From Fibrobacter sp. UBA4309 (GTDB lineage Bacteria > Fibrobacterota > Fibrobacteria > Fibrobacterales > Fibrobacteraceae): 41,279 nt of DNA. The position numbers were made by a program, and so were the translations under genes. The notes beneath the pieces are model-generated. The model was not told where the DNA came from. It ran no database searches and was given only the letters and a program-made list of their open reading frames with translations. Of the stretch, positions 1-6,233 are shown one piece after another (within the stretch, counting starts at the first letter, position 1; every line of letters begins with the position of its first letter). The stretch covers positions 1-41,279 of the forward strand of contig NZ_DGUN01000061.1 in assembly GCF_002395745.1 (NCBI RefSeq), written 5' to 3'.

Positions 1-273
1 GCCGTGCAGGACGTGGTCCTCGAAGACATCACGCAGCAGATGCGCCCCGACCGTATCAAGGTATTCCCGGGTATCGCGCTTATCGCTACCGTGGGTCACG
101 GCATGACGAACAAGATCGGTGTTGCCGCGAAGCTGTTCACCGCTCTCGCCGAGAACAAGGTGAACGTCCGCATCATCGACCAGGGTTCTTCGCAGATCAA
201 CATCATCACCGGTGTTGACGAAGCCGATACCGAGAAGGCCATCAAGGCCATCTACGGCGCATTCGTGAAGTAA
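1..273 (+). CDS. lysC: Aspartate kinase, C-terminal fragment (ACT domain)
   Basis: This is the 3' end of a gene that begins upstream of the window; the reading frame is open from base 1. The 90 visible residues form an ACT-type regulatory domain: an ALIATVGHGM strand, then GVAAKLFTALAE, then IIDQGSSQINI, a series typical of the second ACT repeat of aspartate kinases. In this family the enzyme phosphorylates aspartate, the first step towards lysine/diaminopimelate, threonine and methionine, and the ACT pair binds the feedback amino acid. The catalytic domain is outside the window, so it cannot be told whether the gene is a monofunctional kinase or fused to homoserine dehydrogenase; ending at the ACT domain favours the monofunctional form. 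lysA lies 8 kb downstream, not in the same operon. Confidence 0.88.
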   Translation, partial: AVQDVVLEDITQQMRPDRIKVFPGIALIATVGHGMTNKIGVAAKLFTALAENKVNVRIIDQGSSQINIITGVDEADTEKAIKAIYGAFVK

Positions 274-285
274 TCCGCAATTGTC

Positions 286-305
286 ATCCCCGCGCAGGCG
301 GGGAT
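286..305. repeat. Short perfect palindrome between lysC and its terminator
   Basis: ATCCCCGC (286-293) and GCGGGGAT (298-305) form a perfect 8-bp stem around the loop GCAG. It has no T-tract and lies 13 bases after the lysC stop codon, just before the clear terminator at 322-350. It resembles the short GC-rich extragenic palindromes found scattered in many bacterial genomes. No second copy was noticed in this window. Confidence 0.5.
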
Positions 306-321
306 CCCCTATTATAAAAGA

Positions 322-350
322 CGACCCGGAATAAAATCCGGGCCGTTTTT
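322..350 (+). terminator. Rho-independent terminator of lysC
   Basis: The stem CCCGGA (325-330) / TCCGGG (337-342), extended outward past one mismatch by CG/CG pairs, closes a six-base A/T loop and is followed by TTTTT (346-350). It sits between the convergent lysC and lipoprotein genes. On the minus strand a CTTTTA tract follows the same stem, so it may act weakly in both directions. Confidence 0.8.
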
Positions 351-351
351 G

Positions 352-1218
352 TTACTCATCTCGATTGGTACCGATGGCTAGGAACTCAATGGCTTCATAC
401 CCGTCGAGTTCTGTGTTCGGCTGTTCCTGAAAGTGGAAAACGATTCTAACTACTTTTTTTGCCGCCTCTTCGCCCGAAATGGTTTCTGCATCTTCATTAA
501 GATTGGTTTGTTTGAATTGATTCCACTCGAAACATTGAGGTTCCTCTTGTGAAGACATTTTCACGGACGGCAATGCATATCCAATCTTCTGGTTGATGGA
601 ATCACCTAGATCCAGTTGTATAGTTGGACTGATTGTTCCTTGATAAAGAACGCATATTCCATTCCAAGCGGAAATATCCGCAGATATCGCATGGCTGCTA
701 GAATCAAAGCCAGCTATATTGAAACCGATATTACAAAAGGGATCATATGGAAGATTTCCTCTTACCAATTGGACCATGGCATAGAGAAGGCCCTTAAATT
801 CAGACAAAACGTATTTCCCCTCACTCCAAATGATTTGTGATTCGCCACCTTCGGCGGAATCTGTTTCGAAAAAGAACTCACCCGCCCTTTCACCAAATGA
901 GGTGGAGTCATCTATATATATACTCGCATTTACTTTGAGGTCGCCGTTAGACCATAAGTCACCATCGCCATGAGGCCATATTTCAGAACATCCTCCACGA
1001 GAACCCCAATTTCCGCTTGCTTTGCAGAGTGGATGAAAATTAGATGAAGACGATACCTCTTCAGATGAGGAACTTGAATGTTCTAAGCCCGAGGGGTTGG
1101 AGGAGGATTCGATTTTTGTAGTTGAGGTCTCAGAGCTGTCGGGTGTTCCTGAAACTCCATCATTTGAGCAGGCAAGCAATGTAATCGTAAGTGCTCCTGC
1201 TAATACATATGATTTCAT
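352..1218 (-). CDS. Ser-rich lipoprotein of unknown function
   Basis: The 288-residue product begins with a lipoprotein signal: a short basic start, a hydrophobic stretch and the lipobox LLAC, with Cys17 as the expected lipidated residue. Residues of about 20-60 are a low-complexity Ser/Glu/Thr linker with several runs of four or five serines, the type of flexible tether seen in many Fibrobacter surface proteins. The remaining ~225 residues contain Cys, Trp and Gly-rich segments suggesting a folded extracellular domain, but I recognise no family. The start is supported by AGGAGG 7 bases upstream. A possible 49-codon ORF overlaps its start by ATGA, so the two may be coupled. The gene is AT-richer than the housekeeping genes nearby. 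Function is unknown; cell-envelope location is likely. Confidence 0.72.
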   Translation of the reverse strand: MKSYVLAGALTITLLACSNDGVSGTPDSSETSTTKIESSSNPSGLEHSSSSSEEVSSSSNFHPLCKASGNWGSRGGCSEIWPHGDGDLWSNGDLKVNASIYIDDSTSFGERAGEFFFETDSAEGGESQIIWSEGKYVLSEFKGLLYAMVQLVRGNLPYDPFCNIGFNIAGFDSSSHAISADISAWNGICVLYQGTISPTIQLDLGDSINQKIGYALPSVKMSSQEEPQCFEWNQFKQTNLNEDAETISGEEAAKKVVRIVFHFQEQPNTELDGYEAIEFLAIGTNRDE

Positions 1219-1364
1219 TTCGAGCCTCCTTTTTTATTTTTGTAAAAATGAGCATATGCAACTTGCATTGCGTCGGTTGGGTTAAAGTCAACACGATATA
1301 CCTTTGCATATTGGTGTACGACGACATCTCGTGCGAGAATACGGCCGTAGATTGTCTTGTTCAC
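1215..1364 (-). CDS. Possible 49-residue ORF coupled to the lipoprotein gene
   Basis: A GTG-initiated frame of 49 codons runs on the minus strand and ends in a TGA that overlaps the lipoprotein ATG (ATGA). The predicted peptide is basic at its end (KNKKGGSK, whose codons also carry the AGGAGG of the lipoprotein gene) and has an ordinary mixed composition in its centre. No Shine-Dalgarno sequence precedes the GTG, and an in-frame TAA lies directly before it. The overlap favours a real leader peptide or tiny gene; the length is short enough that chance is a serious alternative. It might also be the remnant of a longer gene. No family is recognised. Confidence 0.28.
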   Translation of the reverse strand: MNKTIYGRILARDVVVHQYAKVYRVDFNPTDAMQVAYAHFYKNKKGGSK

Positions 1365-1425
1365 TTATAATATAATGAATATGAAAAGGGAAAGTTTTTT
1401 TGTAAAAACCTAAAATAAGATTGTA

Positions 1426-1434
1426 TGCTATATT
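1426..1434 (+). promoter_or_regulatory. Candidate extended -10 promoter, plus strand
   Basis: TGCTATATT matches an extended -10 element (TGn plus TATATT, with TATATT at 1429-1434). No convincing -35 box is present at the usual spacing. Transcription would begin near 1441, 27 bases before a strong terminator stem. Both flanking annotated genes are on the other strand, so this promoter would serve only the short orphan transcript described next. Confidence 0.3.
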
Positions 1435-1440
1435 TCAGGA

Positions 1441-1500
1441 GAAATTAAGTGCTCAATAGTGGGTGCCGCCCCCGACCTAACGGCCGGGGGCTATTTTTTT
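1441..1500 (+). ncRNA. Possible orphan small RNA of about 60 nt
   Basis: A strong plus-strand terminator (1468-1500) lies in a 240-base gap where no plus-strand gene exists, and an extended -10 candidate ends at 1434. Together they predict a transcript of about 60 nt: a short single-stranded 5' part followed by the GC-rich terminator hairpin. An AGGAG (1437-1441) before a GTG at 1449 could start a 25-codon peptide, but that frame runs through the hairpin and looks unlike a protein. The RNA is inferred from the promoter-terminator pair alone. Confidence 0.3.
1468..1500 (+). terminator. Strong plus-strand intrinsic terminator without an upstream gene
   Basis: GCCCCCG (1468-1474) pairs with CGGGGGC (1485-1491); the stem continues past an A/C mismatch with CC/GG and a TAAC loop. 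It is followed by TA and seven T residues (1494-1500). On the minus strand no T-tract follows, so the signal is directional and points away from the minus-strand genes on both sides. Confidence 0.65.
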
Positions 1501-1519
1501 GCTATAGTGCATTTTATGT

Positions 1520-1598
1520 GCTATAATTCTCTAAATGTGCTAAAAAATATAAGATTTAGAGCGTTATAAGCACTTTTTAGCTTTATAATTCTCTAAAT
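1520..1598. repeat. 79-bp direct repeat, copy A (3' side of the ATPase gene)
   Basis: This segment matches 3072-3150 at 76 of 79 positions (differences at 1550, 1580 and 1582). It contains three arms: TATAATTCTCTAAAT at 1522-1536 and again at 1584-1598, with an inverted, 13/15-matching copy at 1554-1568 between them. The middle arm can pair with either outer arm, so two alternative hairpins are possible. It begins 8 bases past the stop codon of the ATPase gene. On the minus strand a hairpin formed by the arms is followed by a U-rich stretch, so the copy may also terminate that gene's transcript. Confidence 0.9.
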
Positions 1599-1606
1599 GT
1601 ACGTTT

Positions 1607-3034
1607 TTACAATTTGAATAGATCATCCAAGACGACTTCGTTTTGCACCAACTCGTTATAATATTTGTTGCGTAGCGAACCGTACGATGTTACGAGTACT
1701 GTCTGGACGGCCTTGCGTGTTTTTATACTATGTTCGAAAACATCTTTCTTGTTCTTGATATTGTCGTAATCTGTTTTGCTTATCGAAAATTTCCCCTTGG
1801 AATACTTCATTTCGCAGATGTCTATTACGCCGTCATCGCGGTCAATGATCAGGTCGATCTGTGCTCCCTTTTTGCTCTTTTGTGGTTTTGTGTTCCAGGA
1901 AGCTACATCCGTGAGAATTCCCGATATTCCGAGGGTGTTCTTGATTTGCTCGATGTGTTGCAGGCAAAGGCGTTCAAATGCTAGGCCATACCATGAGTTC
2001 AGAAGCGGCTTGTTGCTGGACTTGCTCCAGAAATTGGCATCTGTCTTTTTCTTGTTAGCAAGGAAGCTGAAATGAAAGAGAACGAAATTGTCTATAATCT
2101 GATATAGTGCATCTTTCTTTTCTTGTCCGATTTTATGGTATCTGCGGATAAAGCCGCATTCGTCGAGTTCGTCGAGAATCTTGGTCAAGGTTCCGTCATT
2201 TTCAAATTTCGGAGACTCTGCAAATTTTTCTCTGGTGAGCCCCGACTTTTTATCGCAGAGAATTGCCAGGACATCAAGATACGGGGCGGGGTTCTTGAAC
2301 AGTGATGCGAACATTTCTCTGTATTCGTTCTTCAGCTTTGCGTCTTTCGCAAAAAAGAGCCTGTCAATATTCTGCGGTAAACTTTCGCCGCGTTTGAGCA
2401 GGCTCCAGTAGAAGGGAACTCCCCCAAAAATCATATAGGCGTTGGCAATGTCCGTGCGTGAAAAGCCTAGTCCTGCAGTTTTGGAGTAATTTTCGCATTC
2501 GGCAAGGGTAAAAGGCTGCAGATGAATGGAACTGGTCAGGCGGTTATGTAGGCCACCCCGGTTATAGATAATCTTGGTCGTAATCCACGAGGTGGAACTC
2601 CCGCAAACAATCAGTACGATGTCGTGTTCCCTGCGTGCCGTAGCCCAAGCATTCCAGAAATGTTCGAGTGCGCTCACGAAGCCTGATTTTGGGGTGTCCA
2701 TCCACGAAAGCTCATCGATGAAAACGACCTTTTTGGAGTCTTTTGACTGTTGCAAAAAATTTTGCAATGCGGTAAACGCCTCGCTCCAATTTTTTGGCAC
2801 GGCCTGCTTGGGGGCACCCGCTGCAATGAGGGAATCGCGAAAGGCCGCTAACTGCTTTTTGAGAGGTTGGTCGGAAAGGCCTGTATGTTGAAAGGTGAAG
2901 TGGTAGTTGAACGTCTCTCGAATGAGATAGGTCTTTCCAACGCGTCGCCTTCCATAAACGGCGCAGAATTGGGATTCCTTGCGGTTGAGCAAGGATTGGA
3001 GTTCTTTTTGCTGTTCTGTGCGGCCTATTAGCAT
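1607..3034 (-). CDS. ATPase with C-terminal PD-(D/E)XK nuclease-like domain (ATPase_2/DUF234 type)
   Basis: The 475-residue product has an N-terminal P-loop ATPase: it opens with LIGRTEQQKEL, carries Walker A GRRRVGKT (residues 28-35), Walker B VVFIDE (103-108), and GSSTSW in the region of the sensor motif. This is the archaeal-type ATPase_2 pattern of STAND-like proteins common in multicopy families of Bacteroidota, Fibrobacter and archaea. A winged-helix-like middle follows, and the C-terminal part shows D394...E408-x-K410 (in QIDLII...DICEMKYS), the signature of a restriction-endonuclease-like fold as reported for DUF234. All key residues are intact. Biological role in this family is not established; nucleic-acid targeting or defence is inference. 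The gene is AT-rich, flanked by 79-bp direct repeats, and its start codon lies inside a 13-bp inverted repeat. AAGAGG lies 5 bases before the ATG. Confidence 0.82.
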   Translation of the reverse strand: MLIGRTEQQKELQSLLNRKESQFCAVYGRRRVGKTYLIRETFNYHFTFQHTGLSDQPLKKQLAAFRDSLIAAGAPKQAVPKNWSEAFTALQNFLQQSKDSKKVVFIDELSWMDTPKSGFVSALEHFWNAWATARREHDIVLIVCGSSTSWITTKIIYNRGGLHNRLTSSIHLQPFTLAECENYSKTAGLGFSRTDIANAYMIFGGVPFYWSLLKRGESLPQNIDRLFFAKDAKLKNEYREMFASLFKNPAPYLDVLAILCDKKSGLTREKFAESPKFENDGTLTKILDELDECGFIRRYHKIGQEKKDALYQIIDNFVLFHFSFLANKKKTDANFWSKSSNKPLLNSWYGLAFERLCLQHIEQIKNTLGISGILTDVASWNTKPQKSKKGAQIDLIIDRDDGVIDICEMKYSKGKFSISKTDYDNIKNKKDVFEHSIKTRKAVQTVLVTSYGSLRNKYYNELVQNEVVLDDLFKL

Positions 3035-3058
3035 AAAATACCTCTTTTTATGCTAATA
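3026..3058 (-). promoter_or_regulatory. Hairpin enclosing the start codon and ribosome-binding site of the ATPase gene
   Basis: Bases 3026-3038 and 3046-3058 form a perfect 13-bp inverted repeat (core TTAGCATAAA / TTTATGCTAA). In the minus-strand mRNA the 7-nt loop reads AGAGGUA, that is, the Shine-Dalgarno sequence alone, while the AUG (3034-3032) is in the 3' arm of the stem. The stem is A/U-rich. The symmetry could instead, or also, be a DNA operator bound by a dimeric protein. Confidence 0.6.
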
Positions 3059-3071
3059 TAATAAAAAATGC

Positions 3072-3150
3072 GCTATAATTCTCTAAATGTGCTAAAAAAT
3101 ACAAGATTTAGAGCGTTATAAGCACTTTTTAACGTTATAATTCTCTAAAT
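3072..3150. repeat. 79-bp direct repeat, copy B (5' side of the ATPase gene)
   Basis: This is the second copy of the element at 1520-1598, in the same orientation and 1552 bp away, with 76 of 79 identical bases. Its three arms are at 3074-3088, 3106-3120 (inverted) and 3136-3150. It lies 14 bases upstream of the start-codon hairpin of the ATPase gene and 23 bases past the stop codon of the DUF4434-like gene. Identity drops sharply outside the 79 bp on both sides. Confidence 0.9.
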
Positions 3151-3173
3151 ATGTATTTTCTGAATTCTAAACT

Positions 3174-4334
3174 TTACCGCTTCTTCACGGTCCTGACGGC
3201 GGGACTGATCTTCTTTTCGCCGGTGCCGAGGTAGCGGCCTTGCGTATCGAACACGCGGGCGTTGGCTGCGCGTCGGGTTTCGTAATATTCGCGTGGTATC
3301 GCAATGCCGGTTGTGGAATCGGGTGACGCAGGCTCCGCGCTGGATTCGAGTTTCCACTTCTCGAGGGAATCGAGTCCCGCGTTCCCGAGCACGGCCAAGT
3401 CATAGCCGATGACTTTCACGGCGCCTGCGGCGTATGCAGAATCGAGCTGTGCCGAAATCCTTGCGCTGTCGGCAAGCGCGTGCGAATCGTCGGTGCGGAA
3501 CAGTTCCAGGTCTACCCAGAAATCGATGCCGTATTTTTTGCAGGCTGCCGCAACGGCGCGTTCGTAGTTGCCCACGGTCGCGGTTTCGGCATGAACTTTG
3601 CCCGCATCGCTTGCGCCTACGCCGTCCTGTACGGCGATAATGTCGGGCTTGAATCCTGCGGCAAAGAGTTTTTCGAAAAACGATTGCAATTTCTCGGGCA
3701 TTTCCAGATTCTGGTTGTAGAAGGGAGCGGCCATCACCTTCCAGCCCTTAGCCTGTGCGGCCTCGGTAACGGGTTTCAAGAAATGCTTCGTAAGCATTTC
3801 CGGCGTCGCGTCGCTGCGCAGGCCGTCCCAGTAGTAGCGCGCAATCTCTTGCGGAATGTACACGCCCGCGACTACGGTCTCGTTGCCATAAAGCGCGTAG
3901 ATTTCTTCAAGCACTTTCAGGTTGCGTGCAGACAAAGTATCAAGCTGCTCGGCGGTCGGTGGCGTGTACCAGTTGTCGCCATTGTAGTAAAGCCCGAGCC
4001 AGATTTTTGTGCCGACGGCTTTTGCCGCCTCGATGCTCTTGGGGAAAAGTTCGTTGTTCTTGTATTGCGTGTTCTGCAGAAAGTCCAGTTGCGAGGGGTA
4101 GTACAAGTGCGTCGCCTCGACCGCGGCGTACTGCAATACGACTTCGTCCATCCCGAGCGCGTGCAGCCTCTGGTGCATGTGCGTGATGGAATCCTGCGGG
4201 TAGTAGGCTGTGGACCAGCCCGCGTCGAAAACACCCGCGAACCCCGCCGCATGAACTGCGCCGGCAAACGGCCCGACAGCTCCGCACAAGAGCGCGGGAA
4301 GCATGAGTCGGAATATGTGCTGCGAGATGGACAT
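3174..4334 (-). CDS. Secreted DUF4434-like TIM-barrel protein (possible glycoside hydrolase)
   Basis: The 386-residue product begins with a signal peptide (hydrophobic stretch of residues about 8-29, cleavage expected after VHA). The body looks like a (beta/alpha)8 barrel: AGVFDAGW near the start, a MHQRLHALGMDEVVLQYA helix-strand, TKIWLGLYYNGDNW, ETVVAGVYIPQE, KVMAAPFYN and PDIIAVQDGVGAS. These match my memory of the DUF4434 family, which is related to glycoside hydrolases but not biochemically well defined. The last ~40 residues (ARVFDTQGRYLG, then a basic end KKR) resemble the start of the sorting tails on Fibrobacter secreted proteins, cut short. A palindrome sits directly before the ATG, and there is no clear Shine-Dalgarno sequence. 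Polysaccharide-related function is inference. Confidence 0.68.
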   Translation of the reverse strand: MSISQHIFRLMLPALLCGAVGPFAGAVHAAGFAGVFDAGWSTAYYPQDSITHMHQRLHALGMDEVVLQYAAVEATHLYYPSQLDFLQNTQYKNNELFPKSIEAAKAVGTKIWLGLYYNGDNWYTPPTAEQLDTLSARNLKVLEEIYALYGNETVVAGVYIPQEIARYYWDGLRSDATPEMLTKHFLKPVTEAAQAKGWKVMAAPFYNQNLEMPEKLQSFFEKLFAAGFKPDIIAVQDGVGASDAGKVHAETATVGNYERAVAAACKKYGIDFWVDLELFRTDDSHALADSARISAQLDSAYAAGAVKVIGYDLAVLGNAGLDSLEKWKLESSAEPASPDSTTGIAIPREYYETRRAANARVFDTQGRYLGTGEKKISPAVRTVKKR

Positions 4335-4335
4335 A

Positions 4336-4359
4336 CCCGAAATATATACTTATTTCGGG
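4336..4359 (-). promoter_or_regulatory. Perfect palindrome immediately upstream of the DUF4434-like gene
   Basis: CCCGAAATA (4336-4344) and TATTTCGGG (4351-4359) form a perfect 9-bp inverted repeat with a 6-base centre, ending one base before the start codon. On the minus strand it contains TATATTTC, close to the TAnnTTTG promoter-like box, so a protein bound to the palindrome would cover the promoter. There is no T-tract, which argues against a terminator of dxs. Confidence 0.4.
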
Positions 4360-4388
4360 CGAAAGGCACGATTCTCGTATCGGTGACG

Positions 4389-6137
4389 TTATTTGAGTGT
4401 TGCCATCACGTCTTCCACAATCTGCTTGGGCGTGAGACGGTTACGTTCCATGAGTTCACCGTAGGGGACCTTGTCGTAGAATTCCTTCTTGAGGCCCTTT
4501 ACGAGCACGTGCATATCGGTGTTGCCGTAGAAGCGGGCGATCTTTTCGCCGAAGCCTCCGTCGATCACGCCGTTTTCGAGGGTTACGACAACCTGGTGGT
4601 CGGCGCACAATCCCGTGAGCGTAGCCTCGTCAACGCCTGTCGCAAATCGCGGGTTGATGATGGTCGCGTCGATTCCCTGCTTGGCAAGTTCTGCCGCGGC
4701 TTCTTCGGCGAGCGCGTAGTAGCTGCCGAGACCGATGAGGGCGACTTTACTGCCACGCTTATCCACTTTATACGTATTCAGCTTGGAATAATCCTTGTCG
4801 AATGCCACATTCCTGTGCGAGACCCCGTTCGGGATGCGGATGGCCATGGGGTGTTCTGTCTGGTCAATGGCGTAATCCATCATGGCGATGGCTTCTTCTA
4901 CGCAAGTCGGGCAGAGGTACACCAGGTTCGGGATATTGCTCATCATTGGGATGTCGAAAATGCACAGGTGCGTGGTGTCGTTCATGCCGTCGGCGCCCGA
5001 CATAGTCACAAGAATCGTTGCCGGGTTGTTGTTCGCGCACAGGTCCTGCGAGAGCTGGTCGTAGGTGCGCTGGATGAATGTACCGTGCGTGCTGTAGATG
5101 GGCTTGGCGCCACCTTTGGCAAGGCCCGAGGCGAGTGCGACGGCGTGCTCTTCGGCGATGCCCACGTCAATGAACTGCTTGCCCGCTTCTTTACGGCGGT
5201 CGGCAAAGAAGCCGATGCCTGCAGGAACCGCGGAATGAATCACGACGACTTTCGGGTCCGCCTTGATTTTTTTCATCAGGTAGTCGCCGAGGATTGCGCC
5301 GTACGATTCGTCGTTACCCCAGTTGACGACGCCGGTCGGGATGTCGAAGGGTGCGGCCCAGTGGAAACCTTCCTTGGAATTTTCGGCGAAGCTGTAGCCC
5401 TTGCCCTTGAGCGTATGGATGTGCACGACCACGGGCTTCGTGGAATCCTTCACCTGCTTGAACGCGGCGATGAGCGATTCGATGTCGTTGCCCTGCTCCA
5501 CATACAGGTAGTCAAATCCGAGGCTTTTGAAATAGTTGTTCTCGCTCTTGCCCTGCGTAGCGCGGAGTTCCGCGAGGCTCCCGTAAAGACCGCCATGGTT
5601 TTCGGCGATGGACATTTCGTTGTCGTTCACCACCACGATAAAGTTCGTCGCGTATTCGCCGGCGTTGTCGAGGCCTTCGAATGCTTCGCCACCGCTCAAG
5701 GAACCGTCACCGATGACGGCGATGACGTTGCCCTTTTCGCCCTTGATATCGCGGGCGGTTGCAAGCCCGAGCGCAAGGCTCACGGAAGTCGAAGTGTGGC
5801 CAATCATGAACTGGTCGTGTTCACTTTCGCAGGGTTCGGTGTAGCCGGTAACGCTCCAGTACTTTTCCGGATTCAGGAACGCTTCGGCGCGGCCTGTCAA
5901 AATCTTGTGGGTGTAGCTCTGGTGGCTTACATCGTAGACAATCTTGTCCTTGGGCGATTCAAAAACATAATGCAATGCGATGGTCGCATCTACGAATCCG
6001 AGGTTCGGCGCCAAATGACCACCGCATTTTGAAATCTTGTTGATAAGCGCCGTGCGGATTTCTGCCGCGAGCACCTTGAGGCTTTCCGCGTCCATCTTCT
6101 TCACATCTGCAGGGGACGCAACCTTTTCTATAAGCAT
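4389..6137 (-). CDS. dxs: 1-deoxy-D-xylulose-5-phosphate synthase
   Basis: The enzyme condenses pyruvate and glyceraldehyde 3-phosphate to DXP, the first step of the MEP isoprenoid pathway and the source of thiamine and pyridoxal precursors. Visible motifs are the thiamine-diphosphate site GDGSLSGGEAFEGLDNAGE with the later VVNDNEMSI, the transketolase-type DVGIAEEHAV carrying the catalytic Glu, and a transketolase C-terminal domain. At 582 residues it is shorter than the E. coli enzyme (620) and looks like the shorter, divergent DXS type. I chose the ATG at 6137 (MLIEKVASPADV): AAGGCGGT lies 5 bases upstream, and the in-frame TTG at 6158 falls inside a promoter-like TATATTTG box. It is divergent from the CBM48 gene, sharing a 96-bp intergenic region. 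Confidence 0.9.
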   Translation of the reverse strand: MLIEKVASPADVKKMDAESLKVLAAEIRTALINKISKCGGHLAPNLGFVDATIALHYVFESPKDKIVYDVSHQSYTHKILTGRAEAFLNPEKYWSVTGYTEPCESEHDQFMIGHTSTSVSLALGLATARDIKGEKGNVIAVIGDGSLSGGEAFEGLDNAGEYATNFIVVVNDNEMSIAENHGGLYGSLAELRATQGKSENNYFKSLGFDYLYVEQGNDIESLIAAFKQVKDSTKPVVVHIHTLKGKGYSFAENSKEGFHWAAPFDIPTGVVNWGNDESYGAILGDYLMKKIKADPKVVVIHSAVPAGIGFFADRRKEAGKQFIDVGIAEEHAVALASGLAKGGAKPIYSTHGTFIQRTYDQLSQDLCANNNPATILVTMSGADGMNDTTHLCIFDIPMMSNIPNLVYLCPTCVEEAIAMMDYAIDQTEHPMAIRIPNGVSHRNVAFDKDYSKLNTYKVDKRGSKVALIGLGSYYALAEEAAAELAKQGIDATIINPRFATGVDEATLTGLCADHQVVVTLENGVIDGGFGEKIARFYGNTDMHVLVKGLKKEFYDKVPYGELMERNRLTPKQIVEDVMATLK

Positions 6138-6155
6138 AAATACCGCCTTTTTAGA

Positions 6156-6163
6156 CAAATATA
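6156..6163 (-). promoter_or_regulatory. Promoter-like TATATTTG box of dxs
   Basis: TATATTTG on the minus strand matches TAnnTTTG, the -7 element known from Bacteroidota. It would place the start of transcription near 6150, giving a leader of about 13 nt that just includes the Shine-Dalgarno sequence of the ATG at 6137. Confidence 0.45.
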
Positions 6164-6197
6164 CAACCTTAAGCTAGCCACGCCCACCTTTTTTTAC

Positions 6198-6205
6198 TAA
6201 CTTTA
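6198..6205 (+). promoter_or_regulatory. Promoter-like TAACTTTA box of the CBM48 gene
   Basis: TAACTTTA matches seven of eight positions of TAnnTTTG and lies 28 bases before the ATG at 6234. It would give a leader of roughly 22 nt that includes AGGAG (6222-6226). It is back-to-back with the dxs box. Confidence 0.35.
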
Positions 6206-6233
6206 GCCCGTCATACAAGTAGGAGATAAAAAA

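Noticed and set aside
1449..1526. 25-codon GTG peptide after AGGAG within the orphan terminator region
   Set aside because: Its codons run through the terminator hairpin and T-tract, and its composition is that of the hairpin rather than of a protein.
1520..1598. Start of a CRISPR array
   Set aside because: The arms alternate in orientation and the spacers are conserved between both copies, unlike CRISPR spacers; no cas genes are near.
1520..3150. Classical insertion sequence or transposon
   Set aside because: There is no transposase, the repeats are direct rather than inverted at the ends, and no target-site duplication is visible; called a repeat-flanked gene instead.
3480..6032. An 850-codon open frame on the plus strand, antisense to dxs and the DUF4434-like gene
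   Set aside because: It is a shadow of GC-rich third positions in the real minus-strand genes; its translation has no recognisable motif and dxs has unmistakable catalytic motifs.
6138..6158. Upstream TTG start for dxs, adding seven residues
   Set aside because: The TTG lies in a TATATTTG promoter-like box and has no ribosome site, whereas ATG 6137 has AAGGCGGT at proper spacing.
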